Below the pieces are notes generated by a model. The model had not been told where the DNA came from. It did not search any database and saw only the letters and a list, made by a program, of their open reading frames with translations. From JBBAGE01 sp041655055 (GTDB lineage Bacteria; Pseudomonadota; Alphaproteobacteria; Rhodobacterales; Rhodobacteraceae), in NCBI GenBank assembly GCA_041655055.1, contig JBBAGE010000114.1:1-7992 (forward strand): a DNA stretch of 7,992 bases, given 5' to 3'. This document shows positions 1 through 6,251 of the stretch, piece by piece. The position numbers and the translations under genes are program-made. The first letter of the stretch is position 1. The number at the start of each line of letters is the position of its first letter.

Positions 1-2869
1 GGGCATCATCGGTTTGGGTCAGCGCCAGCACGCGGATATGGGGCATGAGGCTGCCGCTGGTGGTCAGCGCGCCCTCTTGCAGCGTGAGCCTTGTGCCGAG
101 GATGTCGAAACGGCCCCGGATCAGTTGCAATTCGCCCACCGGGATGATGTTCGAGAGCGTGCCGCTGATGCGAAACTGCCCGCCCAGCTCGGCATCAAGC
201 CCGCGCCCGCGCACAAAGACCCGCTCGGGCGCGGAAATCAGCACATCAAGCCCGATACCCGGGCCGCCGCCGGTGGTCGCCGTGCTGCGCCCACCATCGC
301 CCAAAAGCCCGGCACGGGCGCGGGTGGCGCGCACGGGGGCGGGTTCGCCCTGATGGGTGATCGCAGGCACTCCGCCGCCTGCGCCAAAGCTGGTCGATGG
401 CACCTGAATTTCGGTTTCGCCCACATCGATGCGCCCGGCCAGCAACCCGCCGCTGCCCATGATCGGGCCGCGCAGCGTCAGCGCGCCATTCAGAGTGGTC
501 TCATAAAGCGCGGGATCGACCAGCGGCACATCGGCGAGCGTAATATCAAGCGCGGCGGTAAAAGGCGCGCTGAGCCCGATGGGGCCCGAAAGGCTGACCC
601 GGCCCGCGCCATCGATGCCGGTGCTGGCTGTGATCCGGGCCTGACCGCCGGAAATGTCGGCCTGGGCGGAAATATTGGTCAATGCAGTGCGCAGATCGGG
701 AAAGACCGCGCGCGCGCCGGTGATGTTGATCTGACCGCTGAGCGATGAAAGTTCGGCCGGCCCCCGCAGCGCCAGATCAAAGCGCGCCGGCCCCTGCACC
801 GAGGCCGAGGGGATGAAATTGCTGGCCAGCGCCAGCGGCGCGGTGCCGGTAACGCCCAGATCAAGGCGCAGCCCATCAGGCCCGCCGGTGATCACATCGC
901 CCGCAAGCCGCGCGCCCGAGCCACCCGGCCCGTTGGTATCAAGCGCCAGCGTCCAGCGGCCATCGGTGCCGCTTGTGGCCGTGCCGCTGGCGCTGGCGGG
1001 GCCGGATATCCCCTCGGCAATGCGGCCGACATTATCAAGCCGCGCCGATAGCGTCAGCGCCGATCCGGTATCGGCAAGCGTGCCCGCAAGGGTGATGCCA
1101 ACGGCAGGCGTTTGCAGCGTCGCATCACGCAAGGTGGTGCCCGCCTCGTCGCGCGCGACCTCGCCGCTGAATGTGGCGCTGCCGGCGATCAGCGGATCAA
1201 CTGCGCCAATGCCGATGGCAAGGTTGTTGCCGATTCCCTCAAGCGCCAGATCGAATGCGCCGCTTAGTGGCACAACGGTGCCACGCAGCCCCAGATCGGC
1301 GGCGCCGCGCAGGCCCGCCTGGCCGGAAATGGCGGCGAAACGCGCCAGATTGTCCAGTTGCAGCTCGGCGGTGGTGGCGGTTTCATAAAGCCGGTCGAAA
1401 CCTTGGATCTGTGCTGTGGCCGTCAGTGCCGCATCGCCAGCCACCAGCCGCAGGGCGCTGATATCGATGGGCTGGCCGTCCTGCCAGTTCACGCTCAGAT
1501 CGCCATCAAGATTGCGGCCAAGCGCGGCTTGCAGCGCCGGATCGGCATGGCTGAATCCCAGCAGGTTGAATCCCAATTCACCGGTGACCGCGCGCAGCAA
1601 TGTGCCGGGCTGATCGCCCGCGCGCCGGCCAATCGTGCCGGTGCCGCGCAAAATCGCGGTTTCAATGGCGATGTCGGAACGCTCAAACCCCACAAGCGCG
1701 GCATCGAGCACCCATTCATCGCCATCAGCCGCAGCGTAGCTTGCCTGAAAAAAAGCATGATCGACAAAGGCACGCGGCCCCGATACGGGCAGCATCACCG
1801 GCGCGCCGCCAGCTTCGCCCAAGGTCAGTGACAGATCGAAGGCATCGGGCAGCCCGTCTTCTGCCAGGCTAAGCGCGCCTTGCAATTCGACCGCCTCGGC
1901 CAGCAGGGCCAGCCGGTCGATTTCCAGTCGCCCTTCGGGTTCCATCAGGCCGGTGATTTCAAACTGAACATCGGGGCCGAAAAAGCTGCGATATTCGGGG
2001 ATGAACAGCGGCGTGATATCCCCGCCCAGATTGGCAGCAAAGCGGCGGGCGGGGGCGGCATCGGGTTGGCCATCGTCAGCCGCCAATGTGGTCAGGCTGA
2101 CCTCGCCCTCAACCCGGGGCTGATCATCGGTGGCAAGCACGATATCGGCGACGAAATCGCTGATCGGGCCGTGGCCCTGAATGCTCAGATCGATCGAGGG
2201 ACGGCCTTCAAGCCCGATCTGTTCGACCAAAATTCCGCCCGGATCTTCGCGCAGGCTGGCGTGGATGGTCAGGATATCGGTAGCATTCGTATAGGCGCCA
2301 TCAAGCGTCAGCGCCCCCAGCGGGCCATCGGTCCGTTCGATCCGCAATTCGGCATTGCCTTCGCCATCGGCAAGCTGGGCGCTGCCCGACAATTCGGCCA
2401 CAATCGGCTGGCCCAGCACTTCGGCCCCCAAGGTCACGCGATCGGCGCTGATTTCGCCGATATCGACGCTGACGGGCAATTCGGGCAGCGAAAAGGGCGT
2501 CGCATGGGGCGAGGGCAGTTCCGCCTCGGCCGGGTTGGGCAGGCGGGGCATGTCGATTTCGGCCACCGTGATCGCGGTGACTTCAAGTCTGCGGGTGAAC
2601 AAGGCCGAGCGGTTCCAATCCAGCACCCCGTCGCGCAGGGTAATCCAGACGCCATCGTCATCCGAGATGCTCAGCAGATCAAATTGCGCCTGCGAACTCA
2701 GCGCGCCACGAAAACCGTCAATGCGGACGGAATGATGATCGCCCGACAGGTTATCCTCGATCAGCCGGGTCAGAAACGAACGTTCGCGGGCCTCATCCTC
2801 GGTTTCCTGGGCAAAGGCAGGGGCGGCAAGGCCAAGCAGACAGGCAGAAATGATCAGCGCGTGTTTCAA
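1..2869 (-). CDS. tamB: TamB, inner-membrane/periplasmic subunit of the translocation and assembly module (C-terminus cut by window edge)
   Basis: One uninterrupted frame of 956 codons, read through by hand with no stop, running off position 1. TamB is a long beta-rich periplasmic protein that works with TamA in outer-membrane biogenesis and is linked to phospholipid transport to the outer membrane. The first 20 residues form a signal-like segment (positive MKH, hydrophobic core, APAFA before Gln21). A long beta-repetitive region rich in Gly, Leu, Asp and Thr follows. Near the visible end are family hallmarks: VFVRGRGLDAELGG (about residues 884-897) and RGRFDILGTRLTLQEG (about 918-933), the entry to the conserved TamB C-terminal (DUF490) domain; the rest of that domain lies outside. 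The start is a TTG at 2867-2869 that overlaps the tamA TGA. It is favoured because it begins exactly at the signal sequence, has AGGA 8 nt upstream, and no ATG or GTG lies nearby in frame. It is translationally coupled to tamA. The identity is firm; the start is inferred. Confidence 0.93.
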   Translation of the reverse strand, partial: MKHALIISACLLGLAAPAFAQETEDEARERSFLTRLIEDNLSGDHHSVRIDGFRGALSSQAQFDLLSISDDDGVWITLRDGVLDWNRSALFTRRLEVTAITVAEIDMPRLPNPAEAELPSPHATPFSLPELPVSVDIGEISADRVTLGAEVLGQPIVAELSGSAQLADGEGNAELRIERTDGPLGALTLDGAYTNATDILTIHASLREDPGGILVEQIGLEGRPSIDLSIQGHGPISDFVADIVLATDDQPRVEGEVSLTTLAADDGQPDAAPARRFAANLGGDITPLFIPEYRSFFGPDVQFEITGLMEPEGRLEIDRLALLAEAVELQGALSLAEDGLPDAFDLSLTLGEAGGAPVMLPVSGPRAFVDHAFFQASYAAADGDEWVLDAALVGFERSDIAIETAILRGTGTIGRRAGDQPGTLLRAVTGELGFNLLGFSHADPALQAALGRNLDGDLSVNWQDGQPIDISALRLVAGDAALTATAQIQGFDRLYETATTAELQLDNLARFAAISGQAGLRGAADLGLRGTVVPLSGAFDLALEGIGNNLAIGIGAVDPLIAGSATFSGEVARDEAGTTLRDATLQTPAVGITLAGTLADTGSALTLSARLDNVGRIAEGISGPASASGTATSGTDGRWTLALDTNGPGGSGARLAGDVITGGPDGLRLDLGVTGTAPLALASNFIPSASVQGPARFDLALRGPAELSSLSGQINITGARAVFPDLRTALTNISAQADISGGQARITASTGIDGAGRVSLSGPIGLSAPFTAALDITLADVPLVDPALYETTLNGALTLRGPIMGSGGLLAGRIDVGETEIQVPSTSFGAGGGVPAITHQGEPAPVRATRARAGLLGDGGRSTATTGGGPGIGLDVLISAPERVFVRGRGLDAELGGQFRISGTLSNIIPVGELQLIRGRFDILGTRLTLQEGALTTSGSLMPHIRVLALTQTDDA

Positions 2870-4662
2870 AAGGCTTGTCCTATTCCGACATAAAATTGAA
2901 CACCTCCGCCGGTGTCCCCGGCAATTGGCGTGGCCACATCCAGCCGGATCGGGCCGATCCCGGTGTTATAGCGCAGCCCAAGCCCCGCGCCCGCATGCAT
3001 CGGGCTTGACCCGTCCGGCCGGCTTGCGGCGTCGATCCAGCCGGCATCGACAAAGCCCACCAGCCCGATCCGCTCGGTTATGCCCGCGCGCAATTCGGCG
3101 CTGGTGGCGACAAAGCCACGGCCCCCGGTGCTTAGCCCGCCGCCCAGATCGACATTAAGCGATTGATAGGGCTGGCCGCGCACCGTGCCACCCCCGCCCG
3201 AGCGAAACAGCAGATCGGGCGGCGTTTCGGCCAATGATGCCCCCATGACGGAACCCAGTTGCACCCGCCCGGCCAGCACGAAGCGGTTTTCCGCGCCCAG
3301 CCCGAAATAGCCGCGCGCATCCGCCGTGATCCGTGCCCCCGATGCAGAACCCGACAGCCCGATAAAGGGCATGGCCTCGCCCGCAAGGTAATAGCCCGAT
3401 GTGGGGTTGAGCAGATCATCGCGCCGGTCCCAGGTGGCGCTGAAAGGCAGGGTCACATGGGTAAAGCTGCGCTCGCCCAGATCATCTTCGACCACGGAAT
3501 AGCGAAAGGCGATGCCGCCGCTGGCGCTGAATGTGTCCGAGAAAATGGCCTCTAGCCCGCCGCCCAGATTGACATTGCGCGAATAGAAATCGGGTTCGTC
3601 CAGCACCGCGATTTCGGCGTTCAGATAGGCGGATGTATCGGTCCAGAATGTGGCCGGGCGGGTGAACCGCGCCGCAACGCGGTAATCCATCCCGCTGGTT
3701 TCGCTGCCGATCCCGGCGATTTCACCGTCAAAGCGCAGCCGTTCCGATCCGCCCAACAGATTGCGATGCATCCAATAGGCCGACACCGTGCCACCTTCGA
3801 GCGATTCGATCTCGGCGCCGAAACCGAAACGGCGGGGCGCTTCTTCGACCAGCGCTGCGGTGATATCAAGCGTGTTGCCGGGGCCAAGTGTATCGGCCTC
3901 GGAAATCGCGACCGAGCGAAAGGCACCGGCGCGGCGCAGCCGGGCGGCCGCGGCTTCGACATCCGCGGGGGAATAGGCCTCGCCCTCGGGCAGGCCGGCG
4001 ATTTCATGGATACGATCGGTGCGCACGGCGACATTGCCTTGCGGGATGAAGCGGCCAAAGCGCACGGCCGGGCCGGGGGCAAGGGTGATATCCACATCAA
4101 GGCGTTGCTGGGGATGGGTGGCGATGATGCGCTGACCGCGGACAGCGGCCTTGGCATGGGATGCGGCGCGCCACTGATCGATCGCGGCATCCGAGGCATC
4201 GGCAACCGCGCCGGCGCGCGCGATCTCGCCGCTGGCGAATGTATCGGGCAGTTCGGTATCTGGGGCAAGCGGCGCGATTGCGGTGCGGCCAAAGGTAAAA
4301 CGCGGCCCGGTTTGCACGGTGATGCGCACGTTATCGATGCGCGCGGGCACGTTCAGGGGCGCGATATTTGCCGCCTCGCGCCCATCGACCGCGATATTGA
4401 CCACGCCGCCATAATAACCCTGCCGGTAGAGTGCGGCCAAAATCTGGCGGTAATCGGCTTGGGCGGCGGCAAGGATATCCAGCGGTTCGGTCGTATCTTC
4501 GTTCTGGGCGGCAAGGGTGCGCGACGCGTTGCGCAGCGCGTCGGCCACGTCTTCGTCGCCGGTGATGTCGATATTTGCCTCAAACGCGCCGACGGGATGC
4601 ACCGCCACCAGACAGCCCGCGACGGCCATCACCTTGAAGCTCGTAGATATCCGATAGGGCAT
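2866..4662 (-). CDS. tamA: TamA, Omp85-family outer-membrane barrel of the translocation and assembly module
   Basis: 598 residues. TamA is an outer-membrane Omp85 protein with N-terminal POTRA domains and a 16-strand barrel that partners TamB. Visible: signal peptide M1-A26 (PYRISTSFK, then a hydrophobic stretch, VGA before Phe27); a POTRA-like region about 30-265, including the GRFIPQGNVAVRTDRI block and a Tyr/Ser-Pro-Ala-Asp-Val helix; then a barrel from about 270 with repeated amphipathic strands. The Omp85 loop-6 motif appears as VRGQPYQS from residue 494 (the usual form is VRGF/Y). The protein ends in GQAF, with the C-terminal Phe expected of barrel proteins. ATG at 4662 is chosen because AAGGA lies 9 nt upstream and the signal peptide starts there. 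A TTG 24 nt further out (4686) is open in frame but falls inside the predicted -10 element. tamB follows with overlapping stop and start. An EcfG-type promoter lies just upstream, and a terminator separates it from the preceding csp gene. Confidence 0.93.
   Translation of the reverse strand: MPYRISTSFKVMAVAGCLVAVHPVGAFEANIDITGDEDVADALRNASRTLAAQNEDTTEPLDILAAAQADYRQILAALYRQGYYGGVVNIAVDGREAANIAPLNVPARIDNVRITVQTGPRFTFGRTAIAPLAPDTELPDTFASGEIARAGAVADASDAAIDQWRAASHAKAAVRGQRIIATHPQQRLDVDITLAPGPAVRFGRFIPQGNVAVRTDRIHEIAGLPEGEAYSPADVEAAAARLRRAGAFRSVAISEADTLGPGNTLDITAALVEEAPRRFGFGAEIESLEGGTVSAYWMHRNLLGGSERLRFDGEIAGIGSETSGMDYRVAARFTRPATFWTDTSAYLNAEIAVLDEPDFYSRNVNLGGGLEAIFSDTFSASGGIAFRYSVVEDDLGERSFTHVTLPFSATWDRRDDLLNPTSGYYLAGEAMPFIGLSGSASGARITADARGYFGLGAENRFVLAGRVQLGSVMGASLAETPPDLLFRSGGGGTVRGQPYQSLNVDLGGGLSTGGRGFVATSAELRAGITERIGLVGFVDAGWIDAASRPDGSSPMHAGAGLGLRYNTGIGPIRLDVATPIAGDTGGGVQFYVGIGQAF
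2878..2881 (-). promoter_or_regulatory. Shine-Dalgarno AGGA deciding the TTG start of tamB
   Basis: AGGA lies 8 nt upstream of the TTG codon, inside the last codons of tamA. With the stop/start overlap (TTGA) it supports translational coupling of tamB to tamA and initiation at a non-ATG codon. Confidence 0.6.
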
Positions 4663-4671
4663 GTCCCGCAT

Positions 4672-4676
4672 TCCTT
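4672..4676 (-). promoter_or_regulatory. Shine-Dalgarno AAGGA deciding the ATG start of tamA
   Basis: AAGGA within an A-rich run lies 9 nt before the ATG at 4662. It abuts the ATG at 4671 with no usable spacing and lies downstream of the TTG at 4686, so it selects 4662. Confidence 0.65.
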
Positions 4677-4684
4677 TTTGAGCC

Positions 4685-4710
4685 AACGCGCCTTTATCAT
4701 CAAAGGTTCC
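4685..4710 (-). promoter_or_regulatory. EcfG-type (general stress sigma) promoter of tamAB
   Basis: On the minus strand GGAAC (4710-4706) is followed after 17 nt by CGTT (4688-4685). This is a perfect match to the sigma-EcfG consensus GGAAC-N16/17-CGTT of the alphaproteobacterial PhyR-NepR-EcfG pathway. The predicted transcript start near 4678 leaves a leader of about 16 nt, just enough for the AAGGA site and the ATG at 4662. A weaker housekeeping-like pair (TTGCCC 4723-4718, GATGAT 4701-4696, 16 nt apart) overlaps it and could give basal expression. Confidence 0.6.
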
Positions 4711-4765
4711 GGCGGCAGGGCAAAACGATTTTTCGGTGCCGGATGATGAACTTGCTGCGATCAGG

Positions 4766-4795
4766 CAACAAAAAGGCGGTGTAGAGACACCGCCT
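4766..4795 (-). terminator. Rho-independent terminator of csp copy 1
   Basis: A perfect 9-bp stem (AGGCGGTGT / ACACCGCCT, arms 4787-4795 and 4774-4782) has a 4-nt loop and is followed on the minus strand by a T run, TTTTTGTTG. It starts 20 nt after the csp stop codon. It insulates tamAB from the csp gene upstream, so tamAB should need its own promoter. Confidence 0.88.
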
Positions 4796-4815
4796 GCCTT
4801 GTTGGTGCTGCGCGA

Positions 4816-5022
4816 TCAGGAAAGGGTGATATTCACGGCACTTTCACGACCATCGCGGCCCGCTTCGACATCAAACGTCACCTTGGCGCCATCGGCCAGC
4901 CCGGTCAGCCCCGACCGTTCCACTGCCGAAATATGCACGAAGATGTCCTTTGAGCCACCCTCGGGTTCGATAAACCCATATCCCTTTGTGGTGTTGAACC
5001 ACTTAACCGTCCCTTTAGCCAT
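4816..5022 (-). CDS. Cold-shock protein, CspA family (copy 1)
   Basis: 68 residues, the usual length for a single cold-shock domain. These are five-stranded OB-fold proteins that bind single-stranded RNA and DNA and act as RNA chaperones in the cytoplasm. RNP1 reads KGYGFI (13-18, with Tyr15 where Phe is commoner) and RNP2 reads DIFVHIS (26-32). Trp8 and Phe9 of KWFN are in place. The ATG at 5022 has AAGGAG 7 nt upstream. The paralogue at 5876-6082 is identical at 54 of 68 positions; differences cluster at 43-52 and in the last four residues. A promoter about 125 nt upstream and a leader block shared with copy 2 suggest control through the leader. A strong terminator follows. CspA-family membership is certain; whether it is cold-induced or constitutive cannot be read from the protein. 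Confidence 0.96.
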   Translation of the reverse strand: MAKGTVKWFNTTKGYGFIEPEGGSKDIFVHISAVERSGLTGLADGAKVTFDVEAGRDGRESAVNITLS

Positions 5023-5084
5023 CCCTGTGCTCCTTATGTTGAATGGGGGGCGAACCTGCGCCGACCCGGCCGAAACAGCGCTTA

Positions 5085-5124
5085 ATCGAGCAACTGAAGC
5101 CGGATAGAGGAGACAGTGGGTCGA
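5085..5124 (-). promoter_or_regulatory. Conserved csp leader element with anti-Shine-Dalgarno (copy 1)
   Basis: In the leader of csp copy 1, a 40-nt block from TCGACC to TCGAT aligns with a 39-nt block before copy 2 in about 30 positions. Shared in order are TCGACC, CTGT, CTCCT, TA, GGC, CAGT and TCGAT. Here CTGT-CTCCT (5116-5108) can pair with AGGAG-C-ACAG (5034-5025), which contains the Shine-Dalgarno site: 9 bp with a single bulged C. This suggests an mRNA switch that hides or frees the ribosome site. It was found by eye and not folded. Confidence 0.45.
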
Positions 5125-5146
5125 TGACGTTAACGCGCCTGAACAA

Positions 5147-5175
5147 ATGCTATGCGGGGTTAATCTTTATTGCAA
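5147..5175 (-). promoter_or_regulatory. Putative housekeeping promoter of csp copy 1
   Basis: TTGCAA (5175-5170) and TAGCAT (5152-5147) are separated by 17 nt; each matches 4 of 6 consensus bases. It would give a leader of about 115-120 nt, typical of cold-shock mRNAs. The matching arrangement before csp copy 2 raises its credibility. Confidence 0.42.
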
Positions 5176-5183
5176 CAAGTGAA

Positions 5184-5261
5184 TCAAAACACGTTGAAAA
5201 GGTAAAGCAATATGATGATGGGGATCGGGATGCCGATAACCCAGGCGAGAATGCCCTTCAT
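5184..5261 (-). CDS. 25-aa predicted single-pass membrane protein
   Basis: A 25-codon frame that begins MKGILAWVIGIPIP, continues with an Ile/Leu-rich stretch, and ends LYLFNVF before TGA. Nearly all residues after Lys2 are hydrophobic, enough for one membrane-spanning helix with a Pro-x-Pro kink in the middle. Support for a real gene: AAAGGA 6 nt upstream of the ATG, and a perfect EcfG-type promoter (GGAAC-N17-CGTT) ending 32 nt before it. It lies between the DUF302 gene and csp copy 1. I do not recognise a named family; the sequence suggests a stress-induced small membrane protein, but its function is unknown. The frame is far below usual gene-calling length limits, so it may be missing from automatic annotations. 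Confidence 0.75.
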   Translation of the reverse strand: MKGILAWVIGIPIPIIILLYLFNVF

Positions 5262-5269
5262 GTGATGTC

Positions 5270-5289
5270 CTTTCGATTTTGGTCGAAAG
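5270..5289 (-). repeat. Inverted repeat at the ribosome site of the 25-aa gene
   Basis: CTTTCGA-6 nt-TCGAAAG, perfect 7-bp arms. The downstream arm overlaps the AAAGGA ribosome site. If transcription starts near 5286, as the EcfG -10 element predicts, most but not all of the upstream arm would be in the RNA, so it could be either an RNA hairpin or a DNA site next to the transcription start. Confidence 0.4.
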
Positions 5290-5292
5290 AAC

Positions 5293-5318
5293 AACGTTGC
5301 ATGCGGCGCTGCGGTTCC
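5293..5318 (-). promoter_or_regulatory. EcfG-type promoter of the 25-aa gene
   Basis: GGAAC (5318-5314), 17 nt, CGTT (5296-5293): a perfect match to the sigma-EcfG consensus. It begins 18 nt after the DUF302 stop codon and gives a leader of about 25 nt with the AAAGGA site inside it. Confidence 0.65.
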
Positions 5319-5336
5319 CCCGTGGGCGGTGGGTCG

Positions 5337-5723
5337 CTAGATCGCGTCCACCGCGGCGGCAAGCATTTCGCGCACCTGACCCGCCACCTGTTTGAGCGTG
5401 TCATTATCAATCGCGCTCATCGATGCCACGGGATCGACGGCGGAGACTTCGACCCCGGCATCGGTTTCGCGCAGGATCACGTTGCAGGGCAGCATCGCGC
5501 CAACACGTGGTTCGATCCCGATGGCTTCCCATGCCATGACCGGATTGCAGGCGCCCAGAATGCGATAACTGGCCATATCGCGGTCGAGTTTGGTTTTCAT
5601 CGTGGCTTTGACATCGATTTCGGTCAGCACGCCAAAACCGGCATCGGCCAGCGCCGCGCGGGTGCGGGCATCTACATCATCAAAACCGGTATCGGGGAAA
5701 AGGCGGGTGATCGTGTATGACAT
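5337..5723 (-). CDS. DUF302 domain protein
   Basis: 128 residues made up almost entirely of one DUF302 domain, a small alpha/beta fold of unknown biochemical role. The recognisable signature is YRILGACNP (53-61) and, about 20 residues later, LPCNVILRE (78-86), followed by a VSAVDP turn (93-98). The two family cysteines, Cys59 and Cys80, are present. There is no signal peptide or membrane segment, so it should be cytoplasmic. The ATG at 5723 has AGGAG 7 nt upstream; another ATG overlapping in CCATGCGATG is out of frame. A sigma-32-like promoter lies about 30 nt upstream. No terminator is obvious after its stop, so read-through into the 25-aa gene is possible. The family assignment is good; the function is unknown. 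Confidence 0.88.
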   Translation of the reverse strand: MSYTITRLFPDTGFDDVDARTRAALADAGFGVLTEIDVKATMKTKLDRDMASYRILGACNPVMAWEAIGIEPRVGAMLPCNVILRETDAGVEVSAVDPVASMSAIDNDTLKQVAGQVREMLAAAVDAI

Positions 5724-5751
5724 CGCATGGCTCCTGACTGCTATCTATCCA

Positions 5752-5780
5752 AGATGGGGCAGGCTGGAAACATATGCAAG
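5752..5780 (-). promoter_or_regulatory. Putative RpoH (sigma-32) promoter of the DUF302 gene
   Basis: CTTGCAT (5780-5774) and CCCCATCT (5759-5752) are 14 nt apart. The heat-shock sigma consensus is CTTGAAA, 11-16 nt, CCCCATNT: the -35 matches 5 of 7 and the -10 matches fully. The CTTG is also preceded by CC, as in many heat-shock promoters. The transcript would begin about 20 nt before the ATG. Confidence 0.5.
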
Positions 5781-5839
5781 GGCGCAGATGTATCAGGTCA
5801 CGATTTCAGGGGGTGGGGTGGGGGCCGCAATGGCGGCAA

Positions 5840-5868
5840 GATCCGGCGCGCGGGCTGCGCGCCGGATC
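5840..5868 (-). terminator. GC-rich hairpin after csp copy 2 (probable terminator)
   Basis: A perfect 12-bp stem (GATCCGGCGCGC / GCGCGCCGGATC) with a 5-nt loop begins 7 nt after the csp stop. No U run follows on the minus strand (TTGCCGCC), so it may act as an mRNA-protecting 3' end or a Rho-assisted terminator rather than a classical one. Confidence 0.6.
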
Positions 5869-5875
5869 CGTAATT

Positions 5876-6082
5876 TTACGCGATCGAAAGGTTGACGGCG
5901 CTTTCGCGGCCATCACGGCCGGCTTCGATGTCGAAGGTCACTTGCTGACCGTCTTTCAGACCCGAAAGGCCCGAACGCTCGACTGCGGAAATGTGCACGA
6001 ACACATCTTTTTTGCCGCCTTCGGGCTCGATAAAGCCGAAACCTTTGGTGCTGTTAAACCATTTCACGGTGCCGTTGGCCAT
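5876..6082 (-). CDS. Cold-shock protein, CspA family (copy 2)
   Basis: 68 residues, a single cold-shock domain with canonical RNP1 KGFGFI (13-18) and RNP2 DVFVHIS (26-32). The role is RNA and single-stranded-DNA binding as a cytoplasmic RNA chaperone. The frame is open upstream to 6244, which would give a 122-residue form. The true start is the ATG at 6082, because MANGTVKWFN is the family's N-terminus, AGGAG lies 8 nt before it, and the added residues have no cold-shock similarity. It is 79 percent identical to copy 1 (54 of 68). A housekeeping-like promoter about 127 nt upstream and a leader block shared with copy 1 point to similar post-transcriptional control. A strong hairpin closes the gene. 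DUF3309 lies 169 nt upstream, on the same strand. Confidence 0.96.
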   Translation of the reverse strand: MANGTVKWFNSTKGFGFIEPEGGKKDVFVHISAVERSGLSGLKDGQQVTFDIEAGRDGRESAVNLSIA

Positions 6083-6145
6083 CGTGATAACTCCTGTAGT
6101 GTTTGCTGTCCGCACGACGCGACAGCCCGGCTCAGTCAGTGCAAG

Positions 6146-6184
6146 ATCGATGACTGTGGCCTGTAAAGGAGAACAGCAGGTCGA
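6146..6184 (-). promoter_or_regulatory. Conserved csp leader element with anti-Shine-Dalgarno (copy 2)
   Basis: A 39-nt block from TCGACC to TCGAT that aligns with the block before csp copy 1 (about 30 identical positions with three single-base gaps). It contains CTCCT (6171-6167), complementary to the AGGAG ribosome site at 6095-6091. Pairing beyond those five bases is poorer than in copy 1. Confidence 0.42.
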
Positions 6185-6208
6185 AAGAGAATAACGTTCG
6201 CAAATGGC

Positions 6209-6237
6209 AATATGCGTCATGACCCGCGCGAAATCAA
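6209..6237 (-). promoter_or_regulatory. Putative housekeeping promoter of csp copy 2
   Basis: TTGATT (6237-6232) and CATATT (6214-6209) lie 17 nt apart, 4 of 6 consensus bases each. It starts directly after the DUF3309 stop codon and gives a leader of about 120 nt, nearly the same as for csp copy 1. Confidence 0.45.
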
Positions 6238-6251
6238 GGGGCATTCGCGGA

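Noticed and set aside
14..2893. Long plus-strand open frames (14-748, 813-1388, 1358-1831, 1880-2893)
   Set aside because: They are antisense to tamB, whose frame is continuous over the whole stretch and carries family motifs. The plus frames give low-complexity translations without domains, as expected in GC-rich DNA.
2866..4686. 606-residue TamA starting at the TTG at 4686
   Set aside because: The codon overlaps the predicted CGTT -10 box and has no ribosome site; the ATG at 4662 has AAGGA at 9 nt and starts the signal peptide.
3766..4746. 326-residue plus-strand frame opposite tamA
   Set aside because: It lies antisense to a well-supported TamA frame, shows no recognisable domain, and covers the tamA promoter region.
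5043..5720. 225-residue plus-strand frame
   Set aside because: It is antisense to DUF302, the 25-aa gene and the csp copy 1 leader; the minus-strand genes have ribosome sites and family motifs.
5809..5824. Three consecutive G runs on the plus strand (5, 4 and 5 G) as a possible G-quadruplex
   Set aside because: Only three runs of three or more G are present and no fourth lies nearby. The site sits between a hairpin and the DUF302 promoter with no other support.
5876..6244. 122-residue version of csp copy 2 starting at 6244
   Set aside because: The added N-terminus covers the predicted promoter and leader. The family start MANGTVKWFN with AGGAG 8 nt upstream lies at 6082.
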